From contig DASWRQ010000035.1 in NCBI GenBank assembly GCA_036403095.1, forward strand, positions 1 through 64,000: a stretch of 64,000 nt of DNA, in the 5' to 3' direction. The notes below the pieces were generated by a model. The model did no database searches. It saw only the letters and a program-made list of their open reading frames with translations, and was not told where the DNA came from. The DNA comes from Kutzneria sp036403095. Its GTDB lineage: Bacteria; Actinomycetota; Actinomycetes; Mycobacteriales; Pseudonocardiaceae. Each line of letters starts with the position of its first letter. Positions within the stretch are counted from its first letter, which is position 1. Positions 1 through 7,497 of the stretch are shown here, in pieces. The translations under genes were made by a program, and so were the position numbers.

Positions 1-4
1 GTCA

Positions 5-41
5 AAAGGGGCTTCCCCGGCGCGGCCGGGGAAGCCCCTTT
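5..41 (-). terminator. Terminator of the purN-purH operon
   Basis: A perfect 16-bp inverted repeat (arms 5-20 and 26-41, loop CGCGG) lies 10 bases beyond the purH stop codon. It is GC-rich with an A/T-containing outer end. Its position is what an intrinsic terminator for the minus-strand pur operon would need. The sequence to its left is outside the window, so use in the other direction cannot be judged. Confidence 0.8.
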
Positions 42-51
42 GAGCACTAGC

Positions 52-1626
52 TCAGTGCGCGAAGTGCCTTGTGCCGGTGAGGTAGAGCGAGATGCCGGCG
101 GCTTCGGCGGCGGCGATGACCTCGGCGTCACGGACGGAGCCGCCGGGCTGGACGACGGCCTTCACGCCGGCGTCGAGCAGCACCTGGAGCCCGTCGGGGA
201 ACGGGAAGAAGGCATCGGACGCGGCGACGGAGCCCTTGGCGCGGTCGCCGGCGCGGGCGACGGCGAGGCGGGCGGCGTCGACGCGGTTGACCTGGCCCAT
301 GCCGGCCCCGACGGTGGCGCCGGCGTGCGCGAGCAGGATGGCGTTGGACTTCACGGCCCGGCAGGCCCGCCAGGCGAAGTGCAGGTCGGCCAGGGTGTCC
401 TCGGCCACGGCGGGGCCGGTGGCCAGGGTCCACTTGGCCGGGTCGTCGCCGTCGGCCTCGATGGTGTCGACGGTCTGCATGAGCAGCCCGCCGGACACGG
501 CCCGGAACTCGGCGCCGCCGCGCACGGGCGGCTCGGCGACGAGAATTCGGACGTTCTTCTTACGGGCCAACACGTCCACCGCACCGTCCGCATAGGACGG
601 CGCGACGATGACCTCGGTGAAGATCTCCGCGACCTGCTCGGCCATCTCCACGGTGACCTCGCGGTTGGCCGCGATCACGCCGCCGAAGGCGCTGACCGGG
701 TCGCAGGCGTGGGCCTTGCGGTGGGCGTCGGCGATATCCTCGGCCACGGCGATGCCACACGGGTTGGCGTGCTTGATGATCGCCACGCACGCGGCGGTGT
801 GGTCGTGGGCGGCGCGCCACGCGGCGTCGGCGTCCACGTAGTTGTTGTACGACATCTCCTTGCCGTGCAGCTGCTGCGCGGTGGCCAGTCCGCCACGGCC
901 GTAGCCGGAGACGTACAGCGCGGCCTTCTGGTGCGGGTTCTCTCCGTACCGCAGCACGTTGGACCGCTCCCAGGTGGCGCCGACCCAGCCGGGGAAGCCG
1001 GAGCCATCGTCGTCGGGGGCGAGCACGTTGCCCATCCACGACGCCACGGCGACGTCGTAGGACGCGGTGTGCCGGTACGCGGCGGCGGCCAGCCGCTGCC
1101 GGTCGGCCAGCGTGAAACCGCCGGCCTGCACGTTCTCCAACACCCACCCGTAGCGGGCGGGGTCGACCACGACGGCGACGCTGGGGTGGTTCTTGGCGGC
1201 CGCCCGCACCATGGCCGGCCCGCCGATGTCGATCTGCTCGACGCACTCGTCCGGGCTCGCGCCGGAGGCCACGGTCTGGGCGAACGGGTACAGGTTCACC
1301 ACGAGCAGGTCGAACGCGGCGATGCCGAGCTCGTCGAGCTGCCGCAGGTGGTCGGGCTTGCGGGTGTCGGCCAGCAGGCCGGCGTGCACGCTCGGGTGCA
1401 GCGTCTTGACCCGGCCCTCCAGCGACTCGGGGAACCCGGTCACCTGCTCGACCGGCACCACCGGCACGCCCGCGTCGGCGATCGCCCTGGCGGTGCCGCC
1501 GGTGGAGACGATCTCCACACCGGCCGCGTGCAACCCGGTGGCCAGCTCCAGCAGTCCGGCCTTGTCCGAAACGCCGATCAGCGCGCGGCGCACGGGACGT
1601 CGCTGCGCGGTTCCTGCCTCGGTCAC
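52..1626 (-). CDS. purH: Bifunctional AICAR formyltransferase / IMP cyclohydrolase
   Basis: PurH catalyses the last two steps of de novo IMP synthesis in the cytoplasm: formylation of AICAR with 10-formyl-THF, then ring closure to IMP. The 524-residue length is normal. The N-terminal MGS-like cyclohydrolase domain (about residues 12-140) contains VSTGGTARAI and GRVKTLHP. The C-terminal AICARFT domain carries the catalytic KHANPCG signature. The GTG start at 1626 overlaps the purN stop (GTGA), so the two are translationally coupled, and a terminator follows the stop. The order purN-purH after a PerM-like gene is the conserved actinobacterial arrangement. No anomalies seen. Confidence 0.97.
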   Translation of the reverse strand: MTEAGTAQRRPVRRALIGVSDKAGLLELATGLHAAGVEIVSTGGTARAIADAGVPVVPVEQVTGFPESLEGRVKTLHPSVHAGLLADTRKPDHLRQLDELGIAAFDLLVVNLYPFAQTVASGASPDECVEQIDIGGPAMVRAAAKNHPSVAVVVDPARYGWVLENVQAGGFTLADRQRLAAAAYRHTASYDVAVASWMGNVLAPDDDGSGFPGWVGATWERSNVLRYGENPHQKAALYVSGYGRGGLATAQQLHGKEMSYNNYVDADAAWRAAHDHTAACVAIIKHANPCGIAVAEDIADAHRKAHACDPVSAFGGVIAANREVTVEMAEQVAEIFTEVIVAPSYADGAVDVLARKKNVRILVAEPPVRGGAEFRAVSGGLLMQTVDTIEADGDDPAKWTLATGPAVAEDTLADLHFAWRACRAVKSNAILLAHAGATVGAGMGQVNRVDAARLAVARAGDRAKGSVAASDAFFPFPDGLQVLLDAGVKAVVQPGGSVRDAEVIAAAEAAGISLYLTGTRHFAH

Positions 1627-2240
1627 GGGATGCTCACCTTTCGTCCGTCAAGGGTCCAGCCCGCACGGGCCAGTCGGGCGACCACGTCGACCAGCAGTCG
1701 CCGCTCCACCTTCTTGATGCGTTCGTGCAACGTGGCCTCGTCGTCGCCGGCCTCGACCGGCACGGCCTCCTGGGCCACGACCGGGCCGGTGTCCACGCCG
1801 TTGTCCACCAGGAACACCGTGCAGCCGGTGACCCGCACGCCGTAGGCCAGCGCGTCACGCACGGCGTGCGCGCCGGGGAAGGCCGGCGACAGCGCCGGGT
1901 GCGAGTTGATCACCCGGTCGCCGAAGCGGTCCATGAACGGGTCCCCGAGCAGCTTCATGAAGCCGGCGGTCACGATCAGGTCCGGGCTCAGCGTGCCGAC
2001 CAGGTCGGCCAGCGCCTGGTCCCAGGCCGGCCGGTCCGGGAAGTCGCGCAACTTCAGGACATGCGTGGGCACGCCGGCCCGTTCGGCGCGGGCCAGCCCT
2101 TCGATGCCGTCCCGGTCGGCGACGACGGCCACGATGTCCGCCGGGTAGTCGTCGGTCGCGGCGGCGTCCAGCAGGGCCTGCAACAGGGTGCCGGAACCGG
2201 AGACGAACACGACGACGCGGGCGCGATGCAGAGTGCTCAG
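1623..2240 (-). CDS. purN: Phosphoribosylglycinamide formyltransferase, probable CTG start
   Basis: PurN transfers a formyl group from 10-formyl-THF to GAR in purine synthesis. Family signatures visible are VSGSGTLLQALL near the N-terminus (phosphate loop), the NSHPALSPAFPGAHA catalytic block with the HPALLP-type His, and GCTVFLVDNGVDTGP with the catalytic Asp. The first ATG/GTG/TTG-type codon in frame is GTG at 2210, but starting there removes most of the first beta strand and leaves no Shine-Dalgarno. A CTG at 2240 gives a normal 205-residue protein beginning STLHRARVVVFVSGSG. It is preceded by AGGAG (2247-2251) at 6-base spacing, and an in-frame TAG lies just upstream, so CTG is the preferred start. 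The stop overlaps the purH start. Confidence 0.93.
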   Translation of the reverse strand: MSTLHRARVVVFVSGSGTLLQALLDAAATDDYPADIVAVVADRDGIEGLARAERAGVPTHVLKLRDFPDRPAWDQALADLVGTLSPDLIVTAGFMKLLGDPFMDRFGDRVINSHPALSPAFPGAHAVRDALAYGVRVTGCTVFLVDNGVDTGPVVAQEAVPVEAGDDEATLHERIKKVERRLLVDVVARLARAGWTLDGRKVSIP

Positions 2241-2317
2241 GGTCTACTCCTGGCGAGCCGGGTCACGGTCGAGGCCAGCGTAAGTGGTCGGCTTCGGGGG
2301 CTCACGCCCAGGTCCGG

Positions 2318-3931
2318 CTACTTGTGGTCGGGCTCGGCCGACGAGTGGTCCTCATCGCCGTGGGCCTCGCCGCCCTCGTTGTCGGCGCCGTCGTCGGCCG
2401 CGTCCTCGGCGGCCAGCTCGGCGTCGGCCTCGGCCTCCAGCTCGGCCACGATGTCGTCCTCGAACCCGGTCTCTTCGAGGTCCTCGTCGAGTTCCTCGTA
2501 GTCCTCGTCGTCGGCCAGGTCCTCGTCGTCGACTTCGCCGGGGTCGTACTCGTAGCTCTCGGGCTCGTCATCGGGGTCTTCCTCGACGCCGTCGAGGTCC
2601 TCGGCTTCGAGGTCCTCGGCGACGGGGTCATCGGGATCGACTTCGGCGACGGTCTCGGCGACGGCTTCGGGGCCGGTCTCAAGCGCCGTCTCCGGTTCTG
2701 GCTCGGGTGGCCGGCTCGGTGAGCCGGCAACCGGCACCGGGCGCACGTTCCGCGCCGGCTTCGGCCCGGCGAGCATGGCCACCAGCCCGGCCGGGATCAG
2801 CACCCAGCCCAGCGCCACCGCCCCGACCAGCCCGGCCGGCACGGTCACGGGACTGAACGCCCCGCCGCCGAGCCGTCCGCCGGTCAGCGCGGCCAGCAGG
2901 AACGCCGTCGCACCGACCACGGCCGCCGCGACGGCGACGCCACGCAGCCGGGCCAGCGGGCGAGGCGCGATCCGGCGGCAGGCCCAGCCCAGGAACAGAC
3001 CGACCACCAGCGGGGCGATCATCAGGCCGAGCAGCGTCCGGCTCTGGTGCTCGGGGACCGCGGCGAACAGCGGCACCGCCGGTAGCTTGGTGATGGTCAG
3101 GTGCAGCGGCGTCACCGAGAACGTGCCCATGGTGAAGCCGGGGCCCATGGCGAAGGCCAGCGCGGCCACGATGGCGTTGGGCAGGTACGCGATCGTCAGC
3201 AGGAACATGCCGAACTCGCTGCCCAGCTCGGAGCCGGTCTGCTCGAAGACGGCCGTCGCCGTCGTCCAGTGCGCGACCAGGCCGAAGGCCAGCACCAGCG
3301 CGCCGGCCGCGGACATCGCGGCCACGCCGATCGCGCCGGCCCGCAGGCCGCGCACGACCACGGGGTCCACCCGCGACAGTGCCGCGTCCAGCAGACAGCA
3401 GCGCCGCACCACGCCGATCGTCGCCGCCAGCGCCGACACCGCGCCGCAGCCGAAGAACGCCGCCGGCGGGCTCACCGTCAACGGGCCGCCGCGCAGCACC
3501 AGCGCGATCGTCACGCCCACGATGGCGTGCGCCGCCGCGATGGGGAGCACCACCAGCCGTGCCTGCGACGGCTCGTGCAGGTGCAGCCGCCCCGCCGCGC
3601 GTGACGCCGAGCGGGCGACCAACAGCATCAGCAGCGCCGTCGGCAGCAGCGGCAGCACCGCGAACGAGTGCGTGCCCAGTCCTAGCGGCACGTGGTGCGC
3701 CGCCAGCCAGCCGGGGACCGCCGCGAGCAGCACGCCCGGCACCGTGAGCTGGATGTTGGACGCCGTGGCCACGACCACCGCGAGCACCGTGGCGACCACC
3801 GCGTACCCGCCGACGATCGGCGCGAACGCGGCGTAGGCCAGCACGCGCACCCGCGCCTGGCGGGACCGGGCCGGACGCCGTGCGGGCGCGACGGGCCGGC
3901 GCTGTGTGGACTGGAGAACCGGCACGGTCAC
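2318..3931 (-). CDS. perM: PerM-like DUF6350 polytopic membrane protein with acidic tail
   Basis: This 537-residue protein (GTG start at 3931 chosen; the frame stays open to 4018) has a basic N-terminal stretch (RRPVAPARRPARSRQARVR). About a dozen hydrophobic segments follow from residue 27 (APIVGGYAVVATVLAVVVATA) to about 395, then a roughly 140-residue tail of mostly Asp/Glu (EVDPDDPVAEDLEAEDLDG and similar). Position directly upstream of purN-purH matches Rv0955 (PerM) of mycobacteria, a cell-division-linked membrane protein needed at low magnesium. The functional transfer rests on synteny and topology. The acidic tail is probably cytoplasmic or binds cations. No strong ribosome binding site marks the start, so it could be a few codons off. 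Confidence 0.82.
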   Translation of the reverse strand: MTVPVLQSTQRRPVAPARRPARSRQARVRVLAYAAFAPIVGGYAVVATVLAVVVATASNIQLTVPGVLLAAVPGWLAAHHVPLGLGTHSFAVLPLLPTALLMLLVARSASRAAGRLHLHEPSQARLVVLPIAAAHAIVGVTIALVLRGGPLTVSPPAAFFGCGAVSALAATIGVVRRCCLLDAALSRVDPVVVRGLRAGAIGVAAMSAAGALVLAFGLVAHWTTATAVFEQTGSELGSEFGMFLLTIAYLPNAIVAALAFAMGPGFTMGTFSVTPLHLTITKLPAVPLFAAVPEHQSRTLLGLMIAPLVVGLFLGWACRRIAPRPLARLRGVAVAAAVVGATAFLLAALTGGRLGGGAFSPVTVPAGLVGAVALGWVLIPAGLVAMLAGPKPARNVRPVPVAGSPSRPPEPEPETALETGPEAVAETVAEVDPDDPVAEDLEAEDLDGVEEDPDDEPESYEYDPGEVDDEDLADDEDYEELDEDLEETGFEDDIVAELEAEADAELAAEDAADDGADNEGGEAHGDEDHSSAEPDHK

Positions 3932-4054
3932 ACTCTGGCACCACGCCACCTGGCCCGCGCGACCGCCACGCCGGATGGATCCCCCTGATGCGGGGAAGGG
4001 CGCTGCACCTGCGCTCAACGCAGATACAGCGCCCTTCCCGGCAAACGGGGAGCG

Positions 4055-4801
4055 TCAGCCCTGTGGCGGGGCGGTGAAGCCGCTCGGCGGGGTGCCGGGC
4101 TGCTGCTGGCCCGGCTGCTGCTGGGGCGGCGGGGCCGGCTGGCTGAACTGCCCCGGGTGGGACATGAACTGGGTCGGCTGCGGCGCCGGGGCCTGCTGCT
4201 GCTGTTGCTGCTGCGGCGCGCCGAACTGGCCGCCGGGCTGCTGCTGGGGCTGCGGCACGACCTGGGTGGCCTGGCCGTACCCGGGCTGGGCGAACGGCCC
4301 GCCGGGCTGGCCGGGCTGGGGCTGCGGGAAGCCGCCGGTCTGCGGGCTCCACTGGCCGGGCTGCGGCGCCTGGTGCGGCTTGGGCGCCGGGGCGCTGATG
4401 ATGCCGGCCTCGACCAGGTAGCCGCCGACGGCCGCGGCGGCGGTGAGCACGCCGAGGACGAGCAGCAGGTAGGCGCCCCACGCCGTGGTGCCGGCGGTGA
4501 ACACTGTGAACAGCAGCGGCAGCGTCACCGCGACGGCGACGAGGCCGGGCAGGATGCCGGGCTTGGCCGGCCGGCCGGGCAGCAGCACCTGGGCCGACAG
4601 GCCGCCGGCGAGCAGGTAGAGCGCGGGGATCCAGCCGAGGCCGACCGCGTAGGTCGACGCCAGCGGGGCGAACGAGAAGAAGCCGGCCACCAGGACAAGC
4701 ACGGACAGTCCCGCGGCGGCCATGTGCAGGAGCTTGTCCAGCTCCTGGGTCGCCGCCGGCCTGGCCGGGGTCGGTGCCGGACCACCGGTTGGGAAGGTCA
4801 T
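4055..4801 (-). CDS. DUF5336-type membrane protein with Pro/Gln-rich tail
   Basis: The 248-residue protein starts at ATG 4801 behind a clear GAGGAG. Four hydrophobic segments occupy about residues 27-140 (LSVLVLVAGFFSFAPLAS and following). A low-complexity Pro/Gln/Gly tail (about 150-248) includes a run of seven glutamines. Location between sucCD and perM matches Rv0954 of M. tuberculosis, a membrane protein of the DUF5336 family. The molecular function is unknown. The disordered tail suggests a scaffold or protein-interaction role (inference). It is separated from sucD by a terminator, so it has its own promoter in 4802-5046. Confidence 0.8.
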   Translation of the reverse strand: MTFPTGGPAPTPARPAATQELDKLLHMAAAGLSVLVLVAGFFSFAPLASTYAVGLGWIPALYLLAGGLSAQVLLPGRPAKPGILPGLVAVAVTLPLLFTVFTAGTTAWGAYLLLVLGVLTAAAAVGGYLVEAGIISAPAPKPHQAPQPGQWSPQTGGFPQPQPGQPGGPFAQPGYGQATQVVPQPQQQPGGQFGAPQQQQQQQAPAPQPTQFMSHPGQFSQPAPPPQQQPGQQQPGTPPSGFTAPPQG

Positions 4802-5046
4802 GGTTGTGCTCTCCTCGGGTCTGGACAGCGCGTGAAGTGAAAACGCTATCGGATTCACTCGGTAGGACGTACGCCACCCACCGCGGGTTCTCCCGAACGG
4901 CTGAGAACACACTGTGGAAAAAGGCCCCGGGGACAGCGGAGGGCTTGGGTGGACCAGCCGCGAAACCCACAGGCGGAGTGGAATGCCCCGAAGGCCGGCG
5001 GCTGAAACCCGCGGGCCGGGTCTCAAGCCAGCGGGCGGGCGGGCCC
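4802..5046 (-). promoter_or_regulatory. Intergenic promoter region for the DUF5336 gene
   Basis: A 245-base gap between the sucD terminator and the DUF5336 start. It holds the GAGGAG ribosome binding site just upstream of 4801 and, farther up, the relatively A/T-rich stretch GAAAACGCTATCGGATTCAC (about 4839-4859, forward strand), the likeliest promoter area. No defined operator or small gene was recognised. Confidence 0.4.
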
Positions 5047-5083
5047 AAAAAAACGGGGCGGCCCGCACGCAGCGGACCGCCCC
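5047..5083 (-). terminator. Intrinsic terminator of sucCD
   Basis: On the minus strand a 12-bp stem (arms 5055-5066 and 5072-5083, one G-U pair, 5-base loop) is followed after one base by seven consecutive T (the A-tract 5047-5053 on the plus strand). This textbook rho-independent terminator sits 16 bases past the sucD stop and separates sucCD from the DUF5336-perM-pur genes. Confidence 0.9.
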
Positions 5084-5098
5084 ACAAGCCGAAAAGCC

Positions 5099-5986
5099 TC
5101 AGAGCGCGGCGATGATCTCCCGCATCAGCTGGGCGGTCTCGGACGGCGTCTTGCCGACCTTGACGCCGGCGGCCTCGAGGGCCTCCTTCTTGGCGGCCGC
5201 GGTGCCGGCGGAGCCGGACACGATCGCGCCCGCGTGGCCCATGGTCTTGCCCTCGGGCGCGGTGAAGCCGGCCACGTAGCCGACGACCGGCTTGGTGACG
5301 TTGGCCTTGATGTAGGCCGCGGCCCGCTCCTCGGCGTCGCCGCCGATCTCGCCGATCATCACGATCGCCGCGGTCTCGGGGTCGTTCTGGAACGCCTCGA
5401 GCGCGTCGATGTGGGTGGTGCCGATGACCGGGTCGCCGCCGATGCCGATGGCGCTGGAGAAGCCGAACTCCCGCAACTCGTACATCATCTGGTAGGTCAG
5501 GGTGCCGGACTTGGACACCAGACCGATCCGGCCAGGGCCGGCGATGTCGGCCGGGATGATGCCGGCGTTGGACTTGCCGGGGCTGATGATGCCCGGGCAG
5601 TTCGGGCCGATGACCCTGGTCTTGTTGCCGGTCGCCACGGCGTGCGCCCAGAACGCGGCGGTGTCGTGCACCGGGATGCCCTCGGTGATCACGACGGCCA
5701 GGCCGATCTCGGCGTCGATGGCCTCGATCACGGCCGCCTTGGTGAAGGCCGGCGGCACGAACACGACGGTGACGTCGGCGCCGGTGGCCTCGATGGCCTC
5801 GGCCACCGTGCCGAAGACCGGCACGACCTGGCCGTCGAAGTCGACCTTCTCGCCGGCCTTGCGCGGGTTCACGCCGCCAACGATGTTGGTGCCCGAGGCG
5901 AGCATGCGCCGGGTGTGCTTCATGCCCTCGGAACCGGTCATGCCCTGGACGATGACCTTGCTGTCCGCGGTGAGGAAGATGGCCAT
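5099..5986 (-). CDS. sucD: Succinate-CoA ligase, alpha subunit
   Basis: SucD forms the TCA-cycle enzyme that interconverts succinyl-CoA and succinate with nucleotide phosphorylation, in complex with SucC. The 295-residue length is typical. The N-terminal Rossmann CoA-binding domain contains VIVQGMTGSEGMKHTRRM. The ligase domain contains IGPNCPGIISPGKS and the GHAGAIVSG block with the phospho-accepting histidine (about residue 250). It follows sucC with a 3-base gap and ends at an intrinsic terminator, so sucCD is a bicistronic unit. Confidence 0.98.
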   Translation of the reverse strand: MAIFLTADSKVIVQGMTGSEGMKHTRRMLASGTNIVGGVNPRKAGEKVDFDGQVVPVFGTVAEAIEATGADVTVVFVPPAFTKAAVIEAIDAEIGLAVVITEGIPVHDTAAFWAHAVATGNKTRVIGPNCPGIISPGKSNAGIIPADIAGPGRIGLVSKSGTLTYQMMYELREFGFSSAIGIGGDPVIGTTHIDALEAFQNDPETAAIVMIGEIGGDAEERAAAYIKANVTKPVVGYVAGFTAPEGKTMGHAGAIVSGSAGTAAAKKEALEAAGVKVGKTPSETAQLMREIIAAL

Positions 5987-5989
5987 GGG

Positions 5990-7159
5990 TCAGACCCCCG
6001 CAGCTGCGAGCTCGGCGGCCTTGTCGGCCGCGTTGTCCATCGTGTCCACCACGGTCACCAGCGGGTGGTTCGCCTCGGCGAGGATGGCCCGGCCTTCCTC
6101 GACGTTGTTGCCGTCCAGGCGGACGACGAGCGGCTTGGTGGCCTCGTCGCCGAGGATCTCCAGCGCCTTGACGATGCCGTTGGCCACCGCGTCGCACGCG
6201 GTGATGCCGCCGAACACGTTCACGAACACGCTGCGCACGTCCGGGTCGCCCAGGATGATCTCCAGGCCGTTGGCCATCACCTCGGCCGACGCGCCGCCGC
6301 CGATGTCGAGGAAGTTGGCCGGCTTGACGCCCTTGTGCTTCTCGCCCGCGTAGGCGACGACGTCCAGCGTGGACATGACCAGGCCGGCGCCGTTGCCGAT
6401 GATGCCGACCTGCCCGTCCAGCTTCACGTAGTTGAGGTGCTTGGCCTTGGCCTTGGCCTCCAGCGGGTCCTCGGCCGCGTGGTCGACCAGCTCGGCGTGG
6501 GTGCCGTGGCGGAAGGCCGCGTTCTCGTCGAGGGTGACCTTGCCGTCGAGCGCGACGATCTTGCCCTGGGGGTCGCGGACCAGCGGGTTGACCTCGACGA
6601 GGGTGGCGTCCTCGCTGACGAAGGTGTCCCACAGCTTGACCAGCACGTCGGCCACCTGGTCGGCGACCTCGGCCGGGAACTTGCCGGCGGCGACGATCTC
6701 GTCGGCCTTGGCCTTGTCCACGCCCTTGATGGCGTCGACCGGGATCTTGGCCAGCGCGTCCGGACGCTCGACGGCCAGCTGCTCGATCTCCATGCCGCCC
6801 TCGGCGGAGGCCATCGCCAGGAAGGTGCGGTTGGCCCGGTCGAGCAGGAAGGAGACGTAGTACTCCTCGGCGATGTCCGAGGCGGGCGTCACCAGCACCT
6901 TGCGGGTGATGTGGCCCTTGATGTCGAGGCCAAGAATGGCTTCGGCCTTGGCCTGCGCGTCGTCGGCGTCGTCGGCGAGCTTGACGCCGCCGGCCTTGCC
7001 GCGGCCGCCGGTCTTGACCTGCGCCTTGACGACGACGGTCTGGCCGAGCTCCGCGGCGATCGCGCGGGCTTCCTCGGGGGTGGCGGCCACGGAGCCCGGC
7101 AGCACCGGTACTCCGTGGGCGGCGAAGAGATCCTTCGCCTGGTACTCGTACAGGTCCAC
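5990..7159 (-). CDS. sucC: Succinate-CoA ligase, beta subunit
   Basis: SucC supplies the ATP-grasp nucleotide-binding half of succinyl-CoA synthetase. The 389-residue protein begins MDLYEYQAKDLFAAHGVPV at GTG 7159, with AGGAGA upstream. The KTGGRGKAGGVKL loop and the EVNPLV metal-binding motif of the ATP-grasp domain are visible. The C-terminal CoA-ligase domain contains FLDIGGGAS and VNVFGGIT. It is first gene of the sucCD unit, with a promoter in the gap from 7160. Synteny agrees with other actinobacteria. Confidence 0.98.
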   Translation of the reverse strand: MDLYEYQAKDLFAAHGVPVLPGSVAATPEEARAIAAELGQTVVVKAQVKTGGRGKAGGVKLADDADDAQAKAEAILGLDIKGHITRKVLVTPASDIAEEYYVSFLLDRANRTFLAMASAEGGMEIEQLAVERPDALAKIPVDAIKGVDKAKADEIVAAGKFPAEVADQVADVLVKLWDTFVSEDATLVEVNPLVRDPQGKIVALDGKVTLDENAAFRHGTHAELVDHAAEDPLEAKAKAKHLNYVKLDGQVGIIGNGAGLVMSTLDVVAYAGEKHKGVKPANFLDIGGGASAEVMANGLEIILGDPDVRSVFVNVFGGITACDAVANGIVKALEILGDEATKPLVVRLDGNNVEEGRAILAEANHPLVTVVDTMDNAADKAAELAAAGV

Positions 7160-7325
7160 TCGGGTCTCCTGCGACGTCGGTGTCGGACGTGGCCGCGCGC
7201 TAGGTCAATGGGGCTGGTAACACCCGAGAAAACCACTGGACAACGGCCTCGCCCGACCCTATCGGCCAGCGGAACGGCGCAAGCACGCGGGAGCGGTGAC
7301 GTCACTTACAACCACCGTGAGGTCA
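7160..7325. promoter_or_regulatory. Upstream region of sucC
   Basis: The gap between sucC and the membrane-protein gene is 338 bases. Its sucC-proximal half is unique sequence that should contain the sucC promoter; GTGACGTCACTTAC near 7297-7310 includes the short palindrome GTGACGTCAC, a possible regulator site. The other half is a palindromic repeat copy listed separately. Confidence 0.35.
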
Positions 7326-7490
7326 GTCACTGTGTCATGCCGCGCGTCCCGCGCGGAGCGAGGCCGCTCGTGACCGCTGCCTTCCCTCGCCGGATTTAGC
7401 CCGCCGCAGCGCGGCTTGGGCGGTGGGGCGCGTCGGGTGGCGACGGGCGAAATCCGGCGACGGTCCAGGCAGCGGCGCGGCCTCGCAATA
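7326..7490 (-). repeat. Palindromic intergenic repeat, copy 1
   Basis: One of five related elements in the window. It begins GTCACTG, carries a small hairpin CCGCGCG/CGCGCGG (7340-7356), an outer arm GCGAGGCCGC (7358-7367) paired with GCGGCCTCGC (7477-7486), a middle arm GCTGCCT (7376-7382) paired with AGGCAGC (7467-7473), and inner arms at 7389-7407 and 7440-7458. The start shares about 50 near-identical bases with copy 4 at 55972. Relative to copies 2, 3 and 5 it is in reverse orientation. It lies downstream of the 573-residue membrane-protein gene and upstream of sucC. No open reading frame of its own is credible. Confidence 0.75.
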
Positions 7491-7497
7491 CTAGTCG

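Noticed and set aside
2679..6632. A very long minus-strand open frame (over 1300 codons) across perM, DUF5336, sucD and sucC
   Set aside because: It is Arg/Gly/His-rich shadow coding caused by high GC, antisense-shifted over four well-supported genes.
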